The notes below the pieces were generated by a model, which saw nothing but the letters and a program-made list of their open reading frames with translations, did no database searches and was not told where the DNA came from. Positions 35,233 to 43,780 of a DNA stretch of 64,000 nucleotides are shown here, one piece after another. The DNA comes from Danxiaibacter sp048498555 (GTDB lineage: Bacteria; Bacteroidota; Bacteroidia; Chitinophagales; Chitinophagaceae), in NCBI GenBank assembly GCA_048498555.1, contig JBEHXT010000027.1:3349-67348 (forward strand). The letters are read 5' to 3'. The translations under genes and the position numbers were made by a program. Positions within the stretch are counted from its first letter, which is position 1, and every line of letters starts with the position of its first letter.

Positions 35233-37794
35233 ATGGATTCAAGAAGGGAATTTTTAAAGAAGGCAGCATTGTTATCCGGCGGAGCAGGAATATGGGGTGC
35301 TCTGCCCGCTTCTGTTCAAAAAGCATTGGCAATAAACCCTGCAGAAGGAAGTACATTTCTCGATGCAGAACACGTTGTTTTTTTAATGCAGGAGAACAGA
35401 TCGTTTGATCACTGCTTTGGTACATTGCAAGGCGTTCGTGGCTTTAATGATCCGCGCGCCATCAGTCTTCCAAACAAAAATCTAGTTTGGGCGCAGTACA
35501 ATGAAAAGGGTGAAACATACGCTCCTTTCAGACTAAATATTAAGGATACCAAAGCTACATGGATGAGCTCGCTGCCGCATTCGTGGGAAAACCAGGTAGA
35601 TGCACGAAATGATGGCAAATACGACCGGTGGCTTGATGTAAAAAAATCCGGCAACAAAGATTTTGCGAAGCTGCCAATGACGATGGGCTATTATAACCGC
35701 GAAGACATTCCTTTTTATTACGCCCTTGCGGACGCCTTTACAGTTTGTGATCAGCATTTCTGTTCTTCTCTAACCGGCACAACACCTAACCGCTTGTACT
35801 TCTGGACCGGTACTGTGCGCGAAGAACAAAATGGCAATGTGCAGGCTAATATCAGAAATGAAGAAGTAGATTATGGAGCTGAAGCGCATTGGAAAACTTT
35901 TCCTGAAAGATTGGAAGAAAACAATGTTTCATGGAAAATTTATCAGAATGAAATAAGCCTCGATTCAGGCTTTGAAGGAGAAGAAGACTCCTGGCTGGCT
36001 AACTTTACAGATAATCCGATCGAGTGGTTTACTCAATACAATGTAGGTTTTTCAAAAACGCATTTGCAGTTTGCGCAAAAGCAAGTGGGCATTTTACCGG
36101 GCGAGATAAAAAAGCTCGAAGAACAAATTGCTGCATTGCCCGCTTCTGATGCTAATAAAGCTAAACTTGAAAAACAACTTAAGGAGAAAAAGCAAGCACT
36201 CACTTCACTACAGGAGGACCTGCAGAAATATACGCCTGAAAATTTTGCTAAGCTTTCACAGCAACATCAAAACATACATAACAAAGCATTTACCACTAAT
36301 GTAAATGCCCCTGATTATAGGGAACTATCCAGCCTGAAATATCATGACGGCTCGGTTGAGCGCGAAATGAAAGTTCCTAAAGGTGATGTGCTGCATCAGT
36401 TTAGAGACGATGTAAAGAATGGGCAACTGCCAACGGTATCATGGCTTGTTGCACCTGAAAACTTTTCTGACCACCCAGGCGCGCCCTGGTATGGTGCATG
36501 GTATGTTTCAGAAGTACTTGACATACTTACGCAGAATCCTGAAGTATGGAAGAAAACCATTTTCATTTTGACCTATGATGAGAATGATGGATGCTTTGAC
36601 CACGTACCTCCTTTTGTTGCACCTCATTTTGAAAGAAAAGATACCGGTGCAGTTTCAAAAGGTATTGACACAAGAGCAGAGTGGGTAACAATGGAACAGG
36701 AACTAAAACGCAAGCCTAAAAAATATTCAAGAGAAAGTCCTATAGGTTTGGGCTATCGCGTTCCCCTGGTTATTGCATCACCATGGAGCCGCGGAGGTTG
36801 GGTGAATTCGGAAGTATTCGACCATACCTCCAATCTGCAGTTTCTTGAACTTTTTCTTCAACACAAATTAAAAAAGGAAGTTACTGAATCTAATATAACC
36901 GACTGGAGAAGAGCTGTTTGTGGTGATTTAACTTCAGTATTCAGGCCATATAACGGAGAGAAAATTGCTCAGCCAAAATTTCTGAAAAAGGACACTGTTC
37001 TTGAGGGCATTCACAAAGCGCAGTTTAAAAAATTACCTTCTGATTTCAAGCTGCTGACTAAAGAAGAAATTGAGCAGATCAATAAGAAGCCTTCCGCTTC
37101 ACCATATATGCCAAAACAGGAAAAGGGCATTCGTTCGTCTTGTGTCCTTCCATATGAAATTTATGTTGATGGCAACCTGTCGGAAGACAAGCAAACATTC
37201 CGTGTTCAGTTTACTGCGGCAACAGATGTATTTGGAACCAAGGCTTCCGGCGTTCCATTTAATGTGTATGCTCCGGGAAACTATTTACAGTCAAACGGCA
37301 GTGGAGAAAAAACATTTCAACCGGTAAAAGCATGGTCGTATGGGGTTGCAGCGGGCGACACATTAACGGACCAATGGCAGCTAAGCTCGTTTGAAAATAA
37401 GTCATATCATCTTCGTACTTACGGCCCTAATGGTTTTTACCGCGAGTTTATTGGTGACAGCAATGATCCAGCAATTGATATTTCATGCAAGTATGAGCTT
37501 GAAAAAAACAGCAAGAATAAGTTGACGGGCAATGTGCAGTTATTTATCAGGAATATCTCAAACAAAGGGCAGGTTGTTGAAATAATAGACAATGCCTACA
37601 AATCGGCGAAACGATCCATTAATGTTGATGCCGGCAGCAGCATTGCCGTTATAATGGACACTTCAAAAAGCCACAACTGGTATGACTTTACATTGCGCGT
37701 TAAAGGCTTTGAAATGCATTCTAAAACATATGCAGGACGCGTTGAAAATGGCAAACCCACTAAGAGTGACCCGTTGATGGGCGGAGTGGTTTAA
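35233..37794 (+). CDS. Phosphocholine-specific phospholipase C, Tat-exported
   Basis: 853 residues. Twin-arginine signal (MDSRREFLKKAALLSGGAGIW), then the phosphoesterase domain (EHVVFLMQENRSFDHCFGTL, FCSSLTGTTPNRLYFWTG with the catalytic Thr region, FILTYDENDGCFDHVPPF metal ligands), then two C-terminal DUF756 domains (from about residue 635; LPYEIYVDGNLSEDK, and about 745 onward). The family hydrolyses phosphatidylcholine or sphingomyelin to phosphocholine. Residues ~288-335 form a Lys/Glu-rich coiled-coil insertion (EIKKLEEQIAALPASDANK). It is a single gene, convergent with the GH123-like gene. Released phosphocholine would fit the organophosphate locus at 42-52 kb, an inference. Confidence 0.93.
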   Translation: MDSRREFLKKAALLSGGAGIWGALPASVQKALAINPAEGSTFLDAEHVVFLMQENRSFDHCFGTLQGVRGFNDPRAISLPNKNLVWAQYNEKGETYAPFRLNIKDTKATWMSSLPHSWENQVDARNDGKYDRWLDVKKSGNKDFAKLPMTMGYYNREDIPFYYALADAFTVCDQHFCSSLTGTTPNRLYFWTGTVREEQNGNVQANIRNEEVDYGAEAHWKTFPERLEENNVSWKIYQNEISLDSGFEGEEDSWLANFTDNPIEWFTQYNVGFSKTHLQFAQKQVGILPGEIKKLEEQIAALPASDANKAKLEKQLKEKKQALTSLQEDLQKYTPENFAKLSQQHQNIHNKAFTTNVNAPDYRELSSLKYHDGSVEREMKVPKGDVLHQFRDDVKNGQLPTVSWLVAPENFSDHPGAPWYGAWYVSEVLDILTQNPEVWKKTIFILTYDENDGCFDHVPPFVAPHFERKDTGAVSKGIDTRAEWVTMEQELKRKPKKYSRESPIGLGYRVPLVIASPWSRGGWVNSEVFDHTSNLQFLELFLQHKLKKEVTESNITDWRRAVCGDLTSVFRPYNGEKIAQPKFLKKDTVLEGIHKAQFKKLPSDFKLLTKEEIEQINKKPSASPYMPKQEKGIRSSCVLPYEIYVDGNLSEDKQTFRVQFTAATDVFGTKASGVPFNVYAPGNYLQSNGSGEKTFQPVKAWSYGVAAGDTLTDQWQLSSFENKSYHLRTYGPNGFYREFIGDSNDPAIDISCKYELEKNSKNKLTGNVQLFIRNISNKGQVVEIIDNAYKSAKRSINVDAGSSIAVIMDTSKSHNWYDFTLRVKGFEMHSKTYAGRVENGKPTKSDPLMGGVV

Positions 37795-37948
37795 GTCAAA
37801 ATTTAAAAGTCAAAAGTTCTATGCAGTGTTTGATTTTTAATTTTAGATAGAAAAACATTTGATCAAAAAAGGGGTACAAAAACTTCACTGTTTTTGCACC
37901 CCTTTTTGATTTTTACTTTTGAATTTTGACTTTGATTTTCCTTCTGCA
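37795..37948. repeat. Inverted AAAAGTCAAAATTC-type repeat with central terminator
   Basis: Left words AAGTCAAAATTTAAAAGTC, AAAAGTTC; right words TGATTTTTACTTTTGAATTT, TTGACTTTGATTTTC. In the centre AAAAAGGGGTACAAAAAC (37866-37883) pairs with GTTTTTGCACCCCTTTTT (37890-37907) with one mismatch, a strong terminator usable in both directions between two convergent genes. Confidence 0.75.
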
Positions 37949-39709
37949 CTAAAACTGGTTCAACGCAGCTTTTCCTTCATTCAACATTACTGCCGCGCCT
38001 TTGCTTTTTATGTCTGCAATTTCAAACGGAGCCAACATTGCATTGAGCTGCTGTAACTTTTGATTGTCTTTATTTTTTACGAATGTGCTTTTGAGGAGGC
38101 GAATCTTTTCATTATCCTGAATGCCTTCTATCAATCGTTCAAAACGGATCGAAGAGCGGGGGCCCGGATAAACCAGATAGGTATCACCAGCGGCCCATGT
38201 CCTGAAACGAGAGTCGGTTAAAGGATTAGCAGTCCAGCTATTATAAGCCCATCTTAAATAGCCATCAAAGTTTTTATTTGCAGCATACCAGCCAATCCAT
38301 GCAGCTTCAGCTGGTGGCGAAAAAGTAAAAGTGTTAGGAAAACCTTCAACACAGCAAGTATAGTAAGTAGAAATCATTCCATCTTTTTCGCGCTGCTTTC
38401 TTACATCATCAGGAAAATTATGTGCGGATGCAATGCAATAATCATCGATGTCTTTTTGTATTTCGGGATGATAATTGCCGGCAAGTGATACTCTGAAGTT
38501 TTTATCAACGCTCTTAATTAACGCGATTGCCTGTTGCATATCCTTCATCTCGCGTTCATCCATAGCGATAGCTGTTTTACTAAACCAGCCTTTCTCTTTT
38601 AAATGTTTGGCAAAATCCGTCAGCATAGGTTTCCAATGCGCATTGTATTCGGGAGAACCTGCTTTTGCAATAATAAATGTATCACGGCCAAGGCTTTCAT
38701 CATAATATTTGAAATTCAGTCCCCAGGGAATCATGCTGTAACAGTTGATCGCCTTATTGATTCCCTGCGCCATCATAAAGCTTACCCATTTGTCAAAAAC
38801 GGTATAATCATAAGCCCAGCTACCGTTCTTCTTCTTTGTCCATTTAACCATGCTGTAAAACGGATCTTCCGTTTGTTCATTCCATGGATCATAAATCATA
38901 CTAACGGTGATCACTTTCTGTCCTGCATTTGCCAGGTTCTTCATGTAAGGCTGCATGATAGCAAAATGCTCATCGGACCAGCATTGCACTCCGTGCATAC
39001 GCGCTATGGCGAAAGGGTTTTGCCAAAGATCAAGATAGAATGCCCAGTCTTTTGGATCAGGTAATGTGTAATTCTTTACTTCAACTGAATAAGAAAGTGT
39101 CTGTAAAACTTCTCCCCCATATTGCTTAACCTTGATTGTTCCGGTATAATTTCCGGCAGGCGTATTTGAAGGCACTTTAACACTCAGCCAAACAGGCTGC
39201 GTTGAATATGCAGTAACATTTTTAACCGGAATAAAGTCGATACCATCAGCCACAAGCGACGAATCAAAAGCCCTTGTGTCCGGCCTGAAGCCACAGCCTC
39301 CGCCATCTTTATTCAGCTCATCCGTCATTACATAACGAACAAACCCGGTTTTAACATTTGCCGCATTTATGTTGTTGCCTTTACCATCGGTCAGGCTTCC
39401 AGCTTCAATCTGTAATTGAAATATTTTCTTGCGTGATGCAACGAGAAACTGTGTATGTACTTTTTCATTTTTCCAGGCGACAGTTTTCCATGTAGTTGCT
39501 GGTTGCTGAATAACCGGCACTTTTCTTTTTGAATAACGAACATCAACATCGCCAAAACTTATTAGCCTGTCTGCCGGCATTGCATTCCAGGAAGCACTGT
39601 CAACAGCAGTCGGATCCGCCATTTCATTATAATCTAACGGAGCAGGGCTTTGCGCCTTACCAAAAGCAAACATTATACAACAGATAACACATATAGCAGC
39701 ATACTTCAT
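37949..39709 (-). CDS. GH123-like glycoside hydrolase (DUF4091 domain), exported
   Basis: 586 residues. Signal peptide (MKYAAICVICCIMFAFGKAQ), an N-terminal beta-sandwich (VWLSVKVPSNTPAGNYTGTI is typical), and a TIM-barrel with the adjacent acidic pair in KTAIAMDEREMKDM, the position of the catalytic Asp-Glu of GH123 enzymes. C-terminal DUF4091 region (LRWAYNSWTANPLTDSRF, YLVYPGPRSSIRFERLIEGI). Characterised GH123 enzymes release N-acetylgalactosamine by substrate-assisted catalysis; the exact sugar here is uncertain. It is monocistronic. A CAAACGTTTG palindrome, shared with glmS, lies 75 bp upstream. Confidence 0.85.
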   Translation of the reverse strand: MKYAAICVICCIMFAFGKAQSPAPLDYNEMADPTAVDSASWNAMPADRLISFGDVDVRYSKRKVPVIQQPATTWKTVAWKNEKVHTQFLVASRKKIFQLQIEAGSLTDGKGNNINAANVKTGFVRYVMTDELNKDGGGCGFRPDTRAFDSSLVADGIDFIPVKNVTAYSTQPVWLSVKVPSNTPAGNYTGTIKVKQYGGEVLQTLSYSVEVKNYTLPDPKDWAFYLDLWQNPFAIARMHGVQCWSDEHFAIMQPYMKNLANAGQKVITVSMIYDPWNEQTEDPFYSMVKWTKKKNGSWAYDYTVFDKWVSFMMAQGINKAINCYSMIPWGLNFKYYDESLGRDTFIIAKAGSPEYNAHWKPMLTDFAKHLKEKGWFSKTAIAMDEREMKDMQQAIALIKSVDKNFRVSLAGNYHPEIQKDIDDYCIASAHNFPDDVRKQREKDGMISTYYTCCVEGFPNTFTFSPPAEAAWIGWYAANKNFDGYLRWAYNSWTANPLTDSRFRTWAAGDTYLVYPGPRSSIRFERLIEGIQDNEKIRLLKSTFVKNKDNQKLQQLNAMLAPFEIADIKSKGAAVMLNEGKAALNQF

Positions 39710-39783
39710 AACGGAGGAGTTTTTATATAAATACTCTTTGTATCTGCTTCAAGATAAGATAATTAAGTAAACGGCAAGGAGAT

Positions 39784-39793
39784 CAAACGTTTG
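39784..39793. promoter_or_regulatory. CAAACGTTTG palindrome upstream of the GH123-like gene
   Basis: The perfect palindrome lies in the context ATCAAACGTTTGCGTTTT, close to LacI/PurR-type operators (GCAAACGTTTGC). ATCAAACGTTTGC is identical to the site before glmS, in the same orientation and at nearly the same distance from the start codon (75 and 68 bp). Confidence 0.5.
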
Positions 39794-39799
39794 CGTTTT

Positions 39800-40112
39800 A
39801 TAACCACGGAGGCACAGCGACACGAAGTAGCACAGAGATTTTTTTAATTGACAATTGAAAGTTGACAATTGAAAATGATATTACAAATCCAAAGAAACAA
39901 TTATTTGGAAAGCTTGGACCACTAGGGAATAACGACCTAGTAAGCACCAAGCGGACCTCATCTGGCAATTAAAATTTACAAGTGAGATTAAGGATTGTAA
40001 TCGATTATCTCCGTCCACCATTACATAATCATTGTCAATTGTCAACTTTCAATTGTCAATTCTCTAATCACTTCTTTGAGCTTCTTTCAGCCTTCGCGCC
40101 TTCGTGGCCTAA
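39800..40112. repeat. Nested inverted word-repeat element
   Basis: Outer arms: ACCACGGAGGCACAGCGACA, CGAAGTAGCACAG (39802-39835) and CAGCCTTCGCGCCTTCGTGG, CCTAAC (40088-40112). Inner arms: TTGACAATTGAAAGTTGAC, AATTGAAAATG (39848-39877) and CATTGTCAATTGTCAACTTT, CAATTGTCAATTC (40031-40063). The core near 39915-39945 has a smaller hairpin, ACTAGG...CCTAGT. No open reading frame is visible. The element fills most of the 463-bp gap before fusA. Confidence 0.65.
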
Positions 40113-40147
40113 CAAAAAAAAGCCCCGCTTTTCAGCGGAGCCTTTTA
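40113..40147 (-). terminator. Terminator of fusA
   Basis: On the minus strand AAAGGCTCCGCT - GAAA - AGCGGGGCTTT followed by a run of T (plus strand AAAAAAA at 40114-40120). It lies about 25 bp after the fusA stop. Confidence 0.88.
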
Positions 40148-40172
40148 TAGAAATTAGAATTGAACAAGGTTA

Positions 40173-42323
40173 TTAGTCTTCAACTTTCACTTTCCCTTTG
40201 CTCTTTGCGATCACTTCTTCAGCGATGTTGTTTGGAGCAGGAGAATAGTGGCTGAATTCCATGATAGAAGCTGCACGTCCGGAGCTTAATGAACGCAATT
40301 GCGTTACATAACCGAACATTTCGCTCAATGGAACTTTAGCCTTAATTACCTGTGCGTTGTTACGGCTATCCATACCTTCCAACATACCGCGACGACGGTT
40401 TAAGTCACCCGTAACGTCACCCATGTATTGGTCAGGAGTAGTAACCTCAACTTTCATGATTGGTTCAAGCAACGTTGGTTTTGCTTTTTTACCAGCTTCA
40501 CGGAAGCCTGATCTTGCACAAAGTTCGAAAGACATTGAATCAGAATCCACATCGTGGTAGCTACCATCGAATACGCGAACTTTCATGTTGTTTACAGGAT
40601 AGCCTGCAAGTACACCTGTTCCCATTGCAGTTTCAAAGCCCTTGCTGATAGCAGGGATAAACTCTTTAGGAATAGATCCACCGAAGATATCGTTAACAAA
40701 CTGGAAGCTTTTGCCTTCGTTTGCTTTCAGCCATTCTTCATCAGCAGGTCCGATAGAGAACTGGATGTCGGCGAATTTACCACGGCCACCAGACTGTTTC
40801 TTCAACACTTCACGGTGTTCGATAGTGTTAGCGAATGATTCTTTATAAGCAACCTGAGGATTACCCTGGTTAACTTCTACTTTAAACTCACGACGCATAC
40901 GGTCGATGATGATCTCAAGGTGTAATTCACCCATACCTGAAAGGATAGTCTGACCAGTATCTTCGTCAGTTTTAACTCTCAATGTAGGATCTTCTTCGAT
41001 CAGTTTAGCGATAGCCATACCCATCCTGTCAACGTCAGCCTGAGTTTTAGGTTCAACCGCTACAGCGATAACAGGCTCAGGGATGAACATGTTTTCTAAT
41101 ACAATTGGATGATCTTCATCACACAAAGTATCTCCGGTTTTAATTTCTTTAAAACCAACCGCAGCAGCAATATCACCAGCTTCGATGAAATCGATAGGGT
41201 TTTGCTTGTTCGCGAACATTTTCATGATACGGCTGATACGCTCGTTTTTACCGCTACGCATGTTCTTAACATAAGAACCCGCATCAAGGTGTCCGCTATA
41301 ACAACGGAAGAACGCCAGACGACCAACGAAAGGATCCGTCATGATTTTGAAAGCCAACGCTGCGAAAGGCTCTTTCGCGCTAGGCTTACGAGTTATTTCT
41401 TTTCCACTATCAGGATCTGTACCTACAGTATCAGGAAGATCTAATGGAGAAGGCAGGTAGCGACAAACAGCATCTAATGCAGTTTGAACGCCTTTATTTT
41501 TGAAAGAGCTACCACACATCATCGGAACGATGCTCAAATCGATAGCAGCCTTACGGATAGCTTCGTGAACTTCGTCTTCAGAGATTGAGTTAGGATCTTC
41601 AAAGAATTTTTCCATCAAAGTGTCGTCATACTCGGCAACAGCTTCAATAAGCTGCGCTCTCCAGTATTCAACATCTTCTTTCATATCTTCAGGAATAGCC
41701 ACTTCATTGTAAGTCATACCTTCAGTAGCGTCATCCCAAATAATACCTTTCATCTGGATAAGGTCAACTACACCTTTAAAGTTGTCCTCTGCACCGATAG
41801 GTAACTGCAAAGGCACAGCTTTAGCGCCTAACATTTCTCTTACTTGTTTTACAACGTTCAGGAAGTCAGCACCAGCACGGTCCATTTTGTTTACGAAACC
41901 GATACGGGGAACACCATAACGGTTAGCCTGGCGCCATACAGTCTCAGATTGAGGCTCAACACCATCTACTGCAGAGAACAAAGCGATCAGACCATCCAGT
42001 ACACGCATAGAACGCTCTACCTCAACGGTAAAGTCTACGTGGCCCGGAGTATCGATGATATTGAAATAATATTTCTTTGTATCATTGGTTGCTTTACCCT
42101 GTAGAGTAGGGAAATTCCACTGGCAACTTACAGCTGCTGAGGTAATGGTAATACCTCTTTCTTTTTCCTGCTCCATCCAGTCAGTGGTAGCGCCGCCATC
42201 GTGTACTTCTCCAATTTTGTGGATCATACCCGTGTAGCGCAGGATACGCTCGGTCGTAGTGGTTTTACCGGCATCGATGTGCGCGGCAATACCAAAGTTG
42301 CGTTGTAATTTCAGATCAGCCAT
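40173..42323 (-). CDS. fusA: Translation elongation factor G
   Basis: 716 residues with all EF-G parts: G1 AHIDAGKTTTTER, effector region RGITITSAAV, G3 DTPGHVDF, G4 NKMD, then domains II-V ending in the ribosome-contacting region (SYHDVDSDSMSFELCARSGF, LRSLSSGRAASIMEFSHYSP). EF-G moves tRNA and mRNA on the ribosome. It is not next to rpsL or rpsG, so it is a free-standing copy. It could be the main EF-G or a paralogue; the sequence looks canonical. It has its own promoter and terminator. Confidence 0.97.
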   Translation of the reverse strand: MADLKLQRNFGIAAHIDAGKTTTTERILRYTGMIHKIGEVHDGGATTDWMEQEKERGITITSAAVSCQWNFPTLQGKATNDTKKYYFNIIDTPGHVDFTVEVERSMRVLDGLIALFSAVDGVEPQSETVWRQANRYGVPRIGFVNKMDRAGADFLNVVKQVREMLGAKAVPLQLPIGAEDNFKGVVDLIQMKGIIWDDATEGMTYNEVAIPEDMKEDVEYWRAQLIEAVAEYDDTLMEKFFEDPNSISEDEVHEAIRKAAIDLSIVPMMCGSSFKNKGVQTALDAVCRYLPSPLDLPDTVGTDPDSGKEITRKPSAKEPFAALAFKIMTDPFVGRLAFFRCYSGHLDAGSYVKNMRSGKNERISRIMKMFANKQNPIDFIEAGDIAAAVGFKEIKTGDTLCDEDHPIVLENMFIPEPVIAVAVEPKTQADVDRMGMAIAKLIEEDPTLRVKTDEDTGQTILSGMGELHLEIIIDRMRREFKVEVNQGNPQVAYKESFANTIEHREVLKKQSGGRGKFADIQFSIGPADEEWLKANEGKSFQFVNDIFGGSIPKEFIPAISKGFETAMGTGVLAGYPVNNMKVRVFDGSYHDVDSDSMSFELCARSGFREAGKKAKPTLLEPIMKVEVTTPDQYMGDVTGDLNRRRGMLEGMDSRNNAQVIKAKVPLSEMFGYVTQLRSLSSGRAASIMEFSHYSPAPNNIAEEVIAKSKGKVKVED

Positions 42324-42381
42324 AAAAGATGAATGTTTTTGTTGTTTTTATTAAAAACCGGGCTCGTCGATTTTTAGGGCG

Positions 42382-42389
42382 CAAAGGTA
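42382..42389 (-). promoter_or_regulatory. -7 element of the fusA promoter
   Basis: TACCTTTG on the minus strand, followed by CGCCCTAA. The 12-nt string TTTGCGCCCTAA is shared with the efp promoter at 55383. No clear -33 TTTG is seen. Confidence 0.55.
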
Positions 42390-42616
42390 ATTCATTTTAA
42401 CATATTGAAAAGATTTCCTTACCCTTAAAATGTTATAATTATGTTTTTTCTTAGTATAAATGACGGATAAACGCTAACTACCAGCGATTGGCGTTGCAAA
42501 TAAACCTGTTTTTTCGATAAAATTTAAAGCAACGCCAATAAAGAAAAATAGCCGACGGGCCTATTTAATAAGCTAATCGTCAGCCATTTACACACTAGAA
42601 ATACTTGAATCTTATT

Positions 42617-43780
42617 TTAAGATGCGGCTAAAGGAGCCCGCGAGCTAACAGGTTGCAGTTTTCCGCTGATTACCTCCTCAGCTAAACCAAAACTTAAGGT
42701 CATGCCCGCTCCACCTAATCCATTTACGATTGTAACGCCTTCTTCAGGGGTATAAATAAAGTCTGTTCTACCATCAGTCATCTTCGGATAAATGCCGTGC
42801 CAACTCTGAATCATCTTCCAATCTTTAAATTGGGCGAACTTTTTCATGTAGTCGATGATCAATTGGTTGATGAACTGTTTATCAAACGGATCAAACACCA
42901 ATCCATATTCGTGACTGTCTCCTATTGTCAATTCACTTTCAGCATTTTGCGAAACCATTACATGAATTCCCCAACGCAGATAATCAGCCATTGTTTCCTG
43001 GTAATGCGCCTTTAATTCCGGCAATGAAGCTGCTACTTCAAAACCTTTGTAATGAATCAGAGACAAACCACCGCAAAGCGAAGGCCCGATCCGCCATCCT
43101 TCCGGTTGTGCCGTTAAACGCATCATCTGAAGCTTACATTTGGTGAAATTATTGGCGATGAAGATTTCAGGGTATAACGTCTCAAAATCAGCGCCGCTGC
43201 AAACATAAATTTCATCCGCACTATATTCTTTGCCAGCTGCAGTAACAGACGGATACTGAATAGCAGTTACGGCCGTATTGAAATTAAAGTCAGCACCATA
43301 TTTCTCCGTTAAATAACCCGGTATTCTTTCGATGGCAACACGTGATTCAACAATCATTTCATCGTCGCTCCACAAAGCTCCTTTTAACCCATCGGGATTA
43401 ACGGCGCCGCTTTTTTCCAAGGCTTGATCGGCAGACAATATTTTTATTGGCCGCTGATCCTTTGTTGCTTCAGCAATTTCATTGATCACTTTCCATTCAA
43501 GATCGTTGTGCGCAAGATGCAAACTGCCAACTTCATTGTGCCAAAGCCCCGCTCCTTCACATACTTCTTTCCAGATACGCTTACTCATTAATGCTCTCTC
43601 ATACATCTGGCCGAGCGGCTGGCCGATTGGCCATACCATTCCGAAATTGCGTATAGACGCACTAACCGCTTTTTCATTACGCTCAAAAACGGTAACCTGG
43701 TAACCTCTTTCCGCAAGGCTCCTGGTAATGGCAAGCCCTACTATTCCGGCTCCTACAACAATTGCACTTTTTTTAGGCAT
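42617..43780 (-). CDS. FAD-dependent oxidoreductase, TIGR03364 family
   Basis: 387 residues, a DadA/D-amino-acid-oxidase-like fold. N-terminal FAD-binding GxGxxG (AIVVGAGIVGLAITRSLAERG), ERNEKAVSASIRNFGMVWPI, which is characteristic of TIGR03364, and a C-terminal FAD clamp (VTIVNGLGGAGMTLSFGLAE). Family members are associated in other genomes with phosphonate degradation and are thought to deaminate an aminophosphonate or a methylated amine. Its start overlaps the stop of the DUF5690 transporter gene by 8 bp, so they are co-translated. It ends the SusC-SusD-phosphoesterase-transporter gene run and supplies the oxidative step. The exact amine is not known. Confidence 0.85.
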   Translation of the reverse strand: MPKKSAIVVGAGIVGLAITRSLAERGYQVTVFERNEKAVSASIRNFGMVWPIGQPLGQMYERALMSKRIWKEVCEGAGLWHNEVGSLHLAHNDLEWKVINEIAEATKDQRPIKILSADQALEKSGAVNPDGLKGALWSDDEMIVESRVAIERIPGYLTEKYGADFNFNTAVTAIQYPSVTAAGKEYSADEIYVCSGADFETLYPEIFIANNFTKCKLQMMRLTAQPEGWRIGPSLCGGLSLIHYKGFEVAASLPELKAHYQETMADYLRWGIHVMVSQNAESELTIGDSHEYGLVFDPFDKQFINQLIIDYMKKFAQFKDWKMIQSWHGIYPKMTDGRTDFIYTPEEGVTIVNGLGGAGMTLSFGLAEEVISGKLQPVSSRAPLAAS

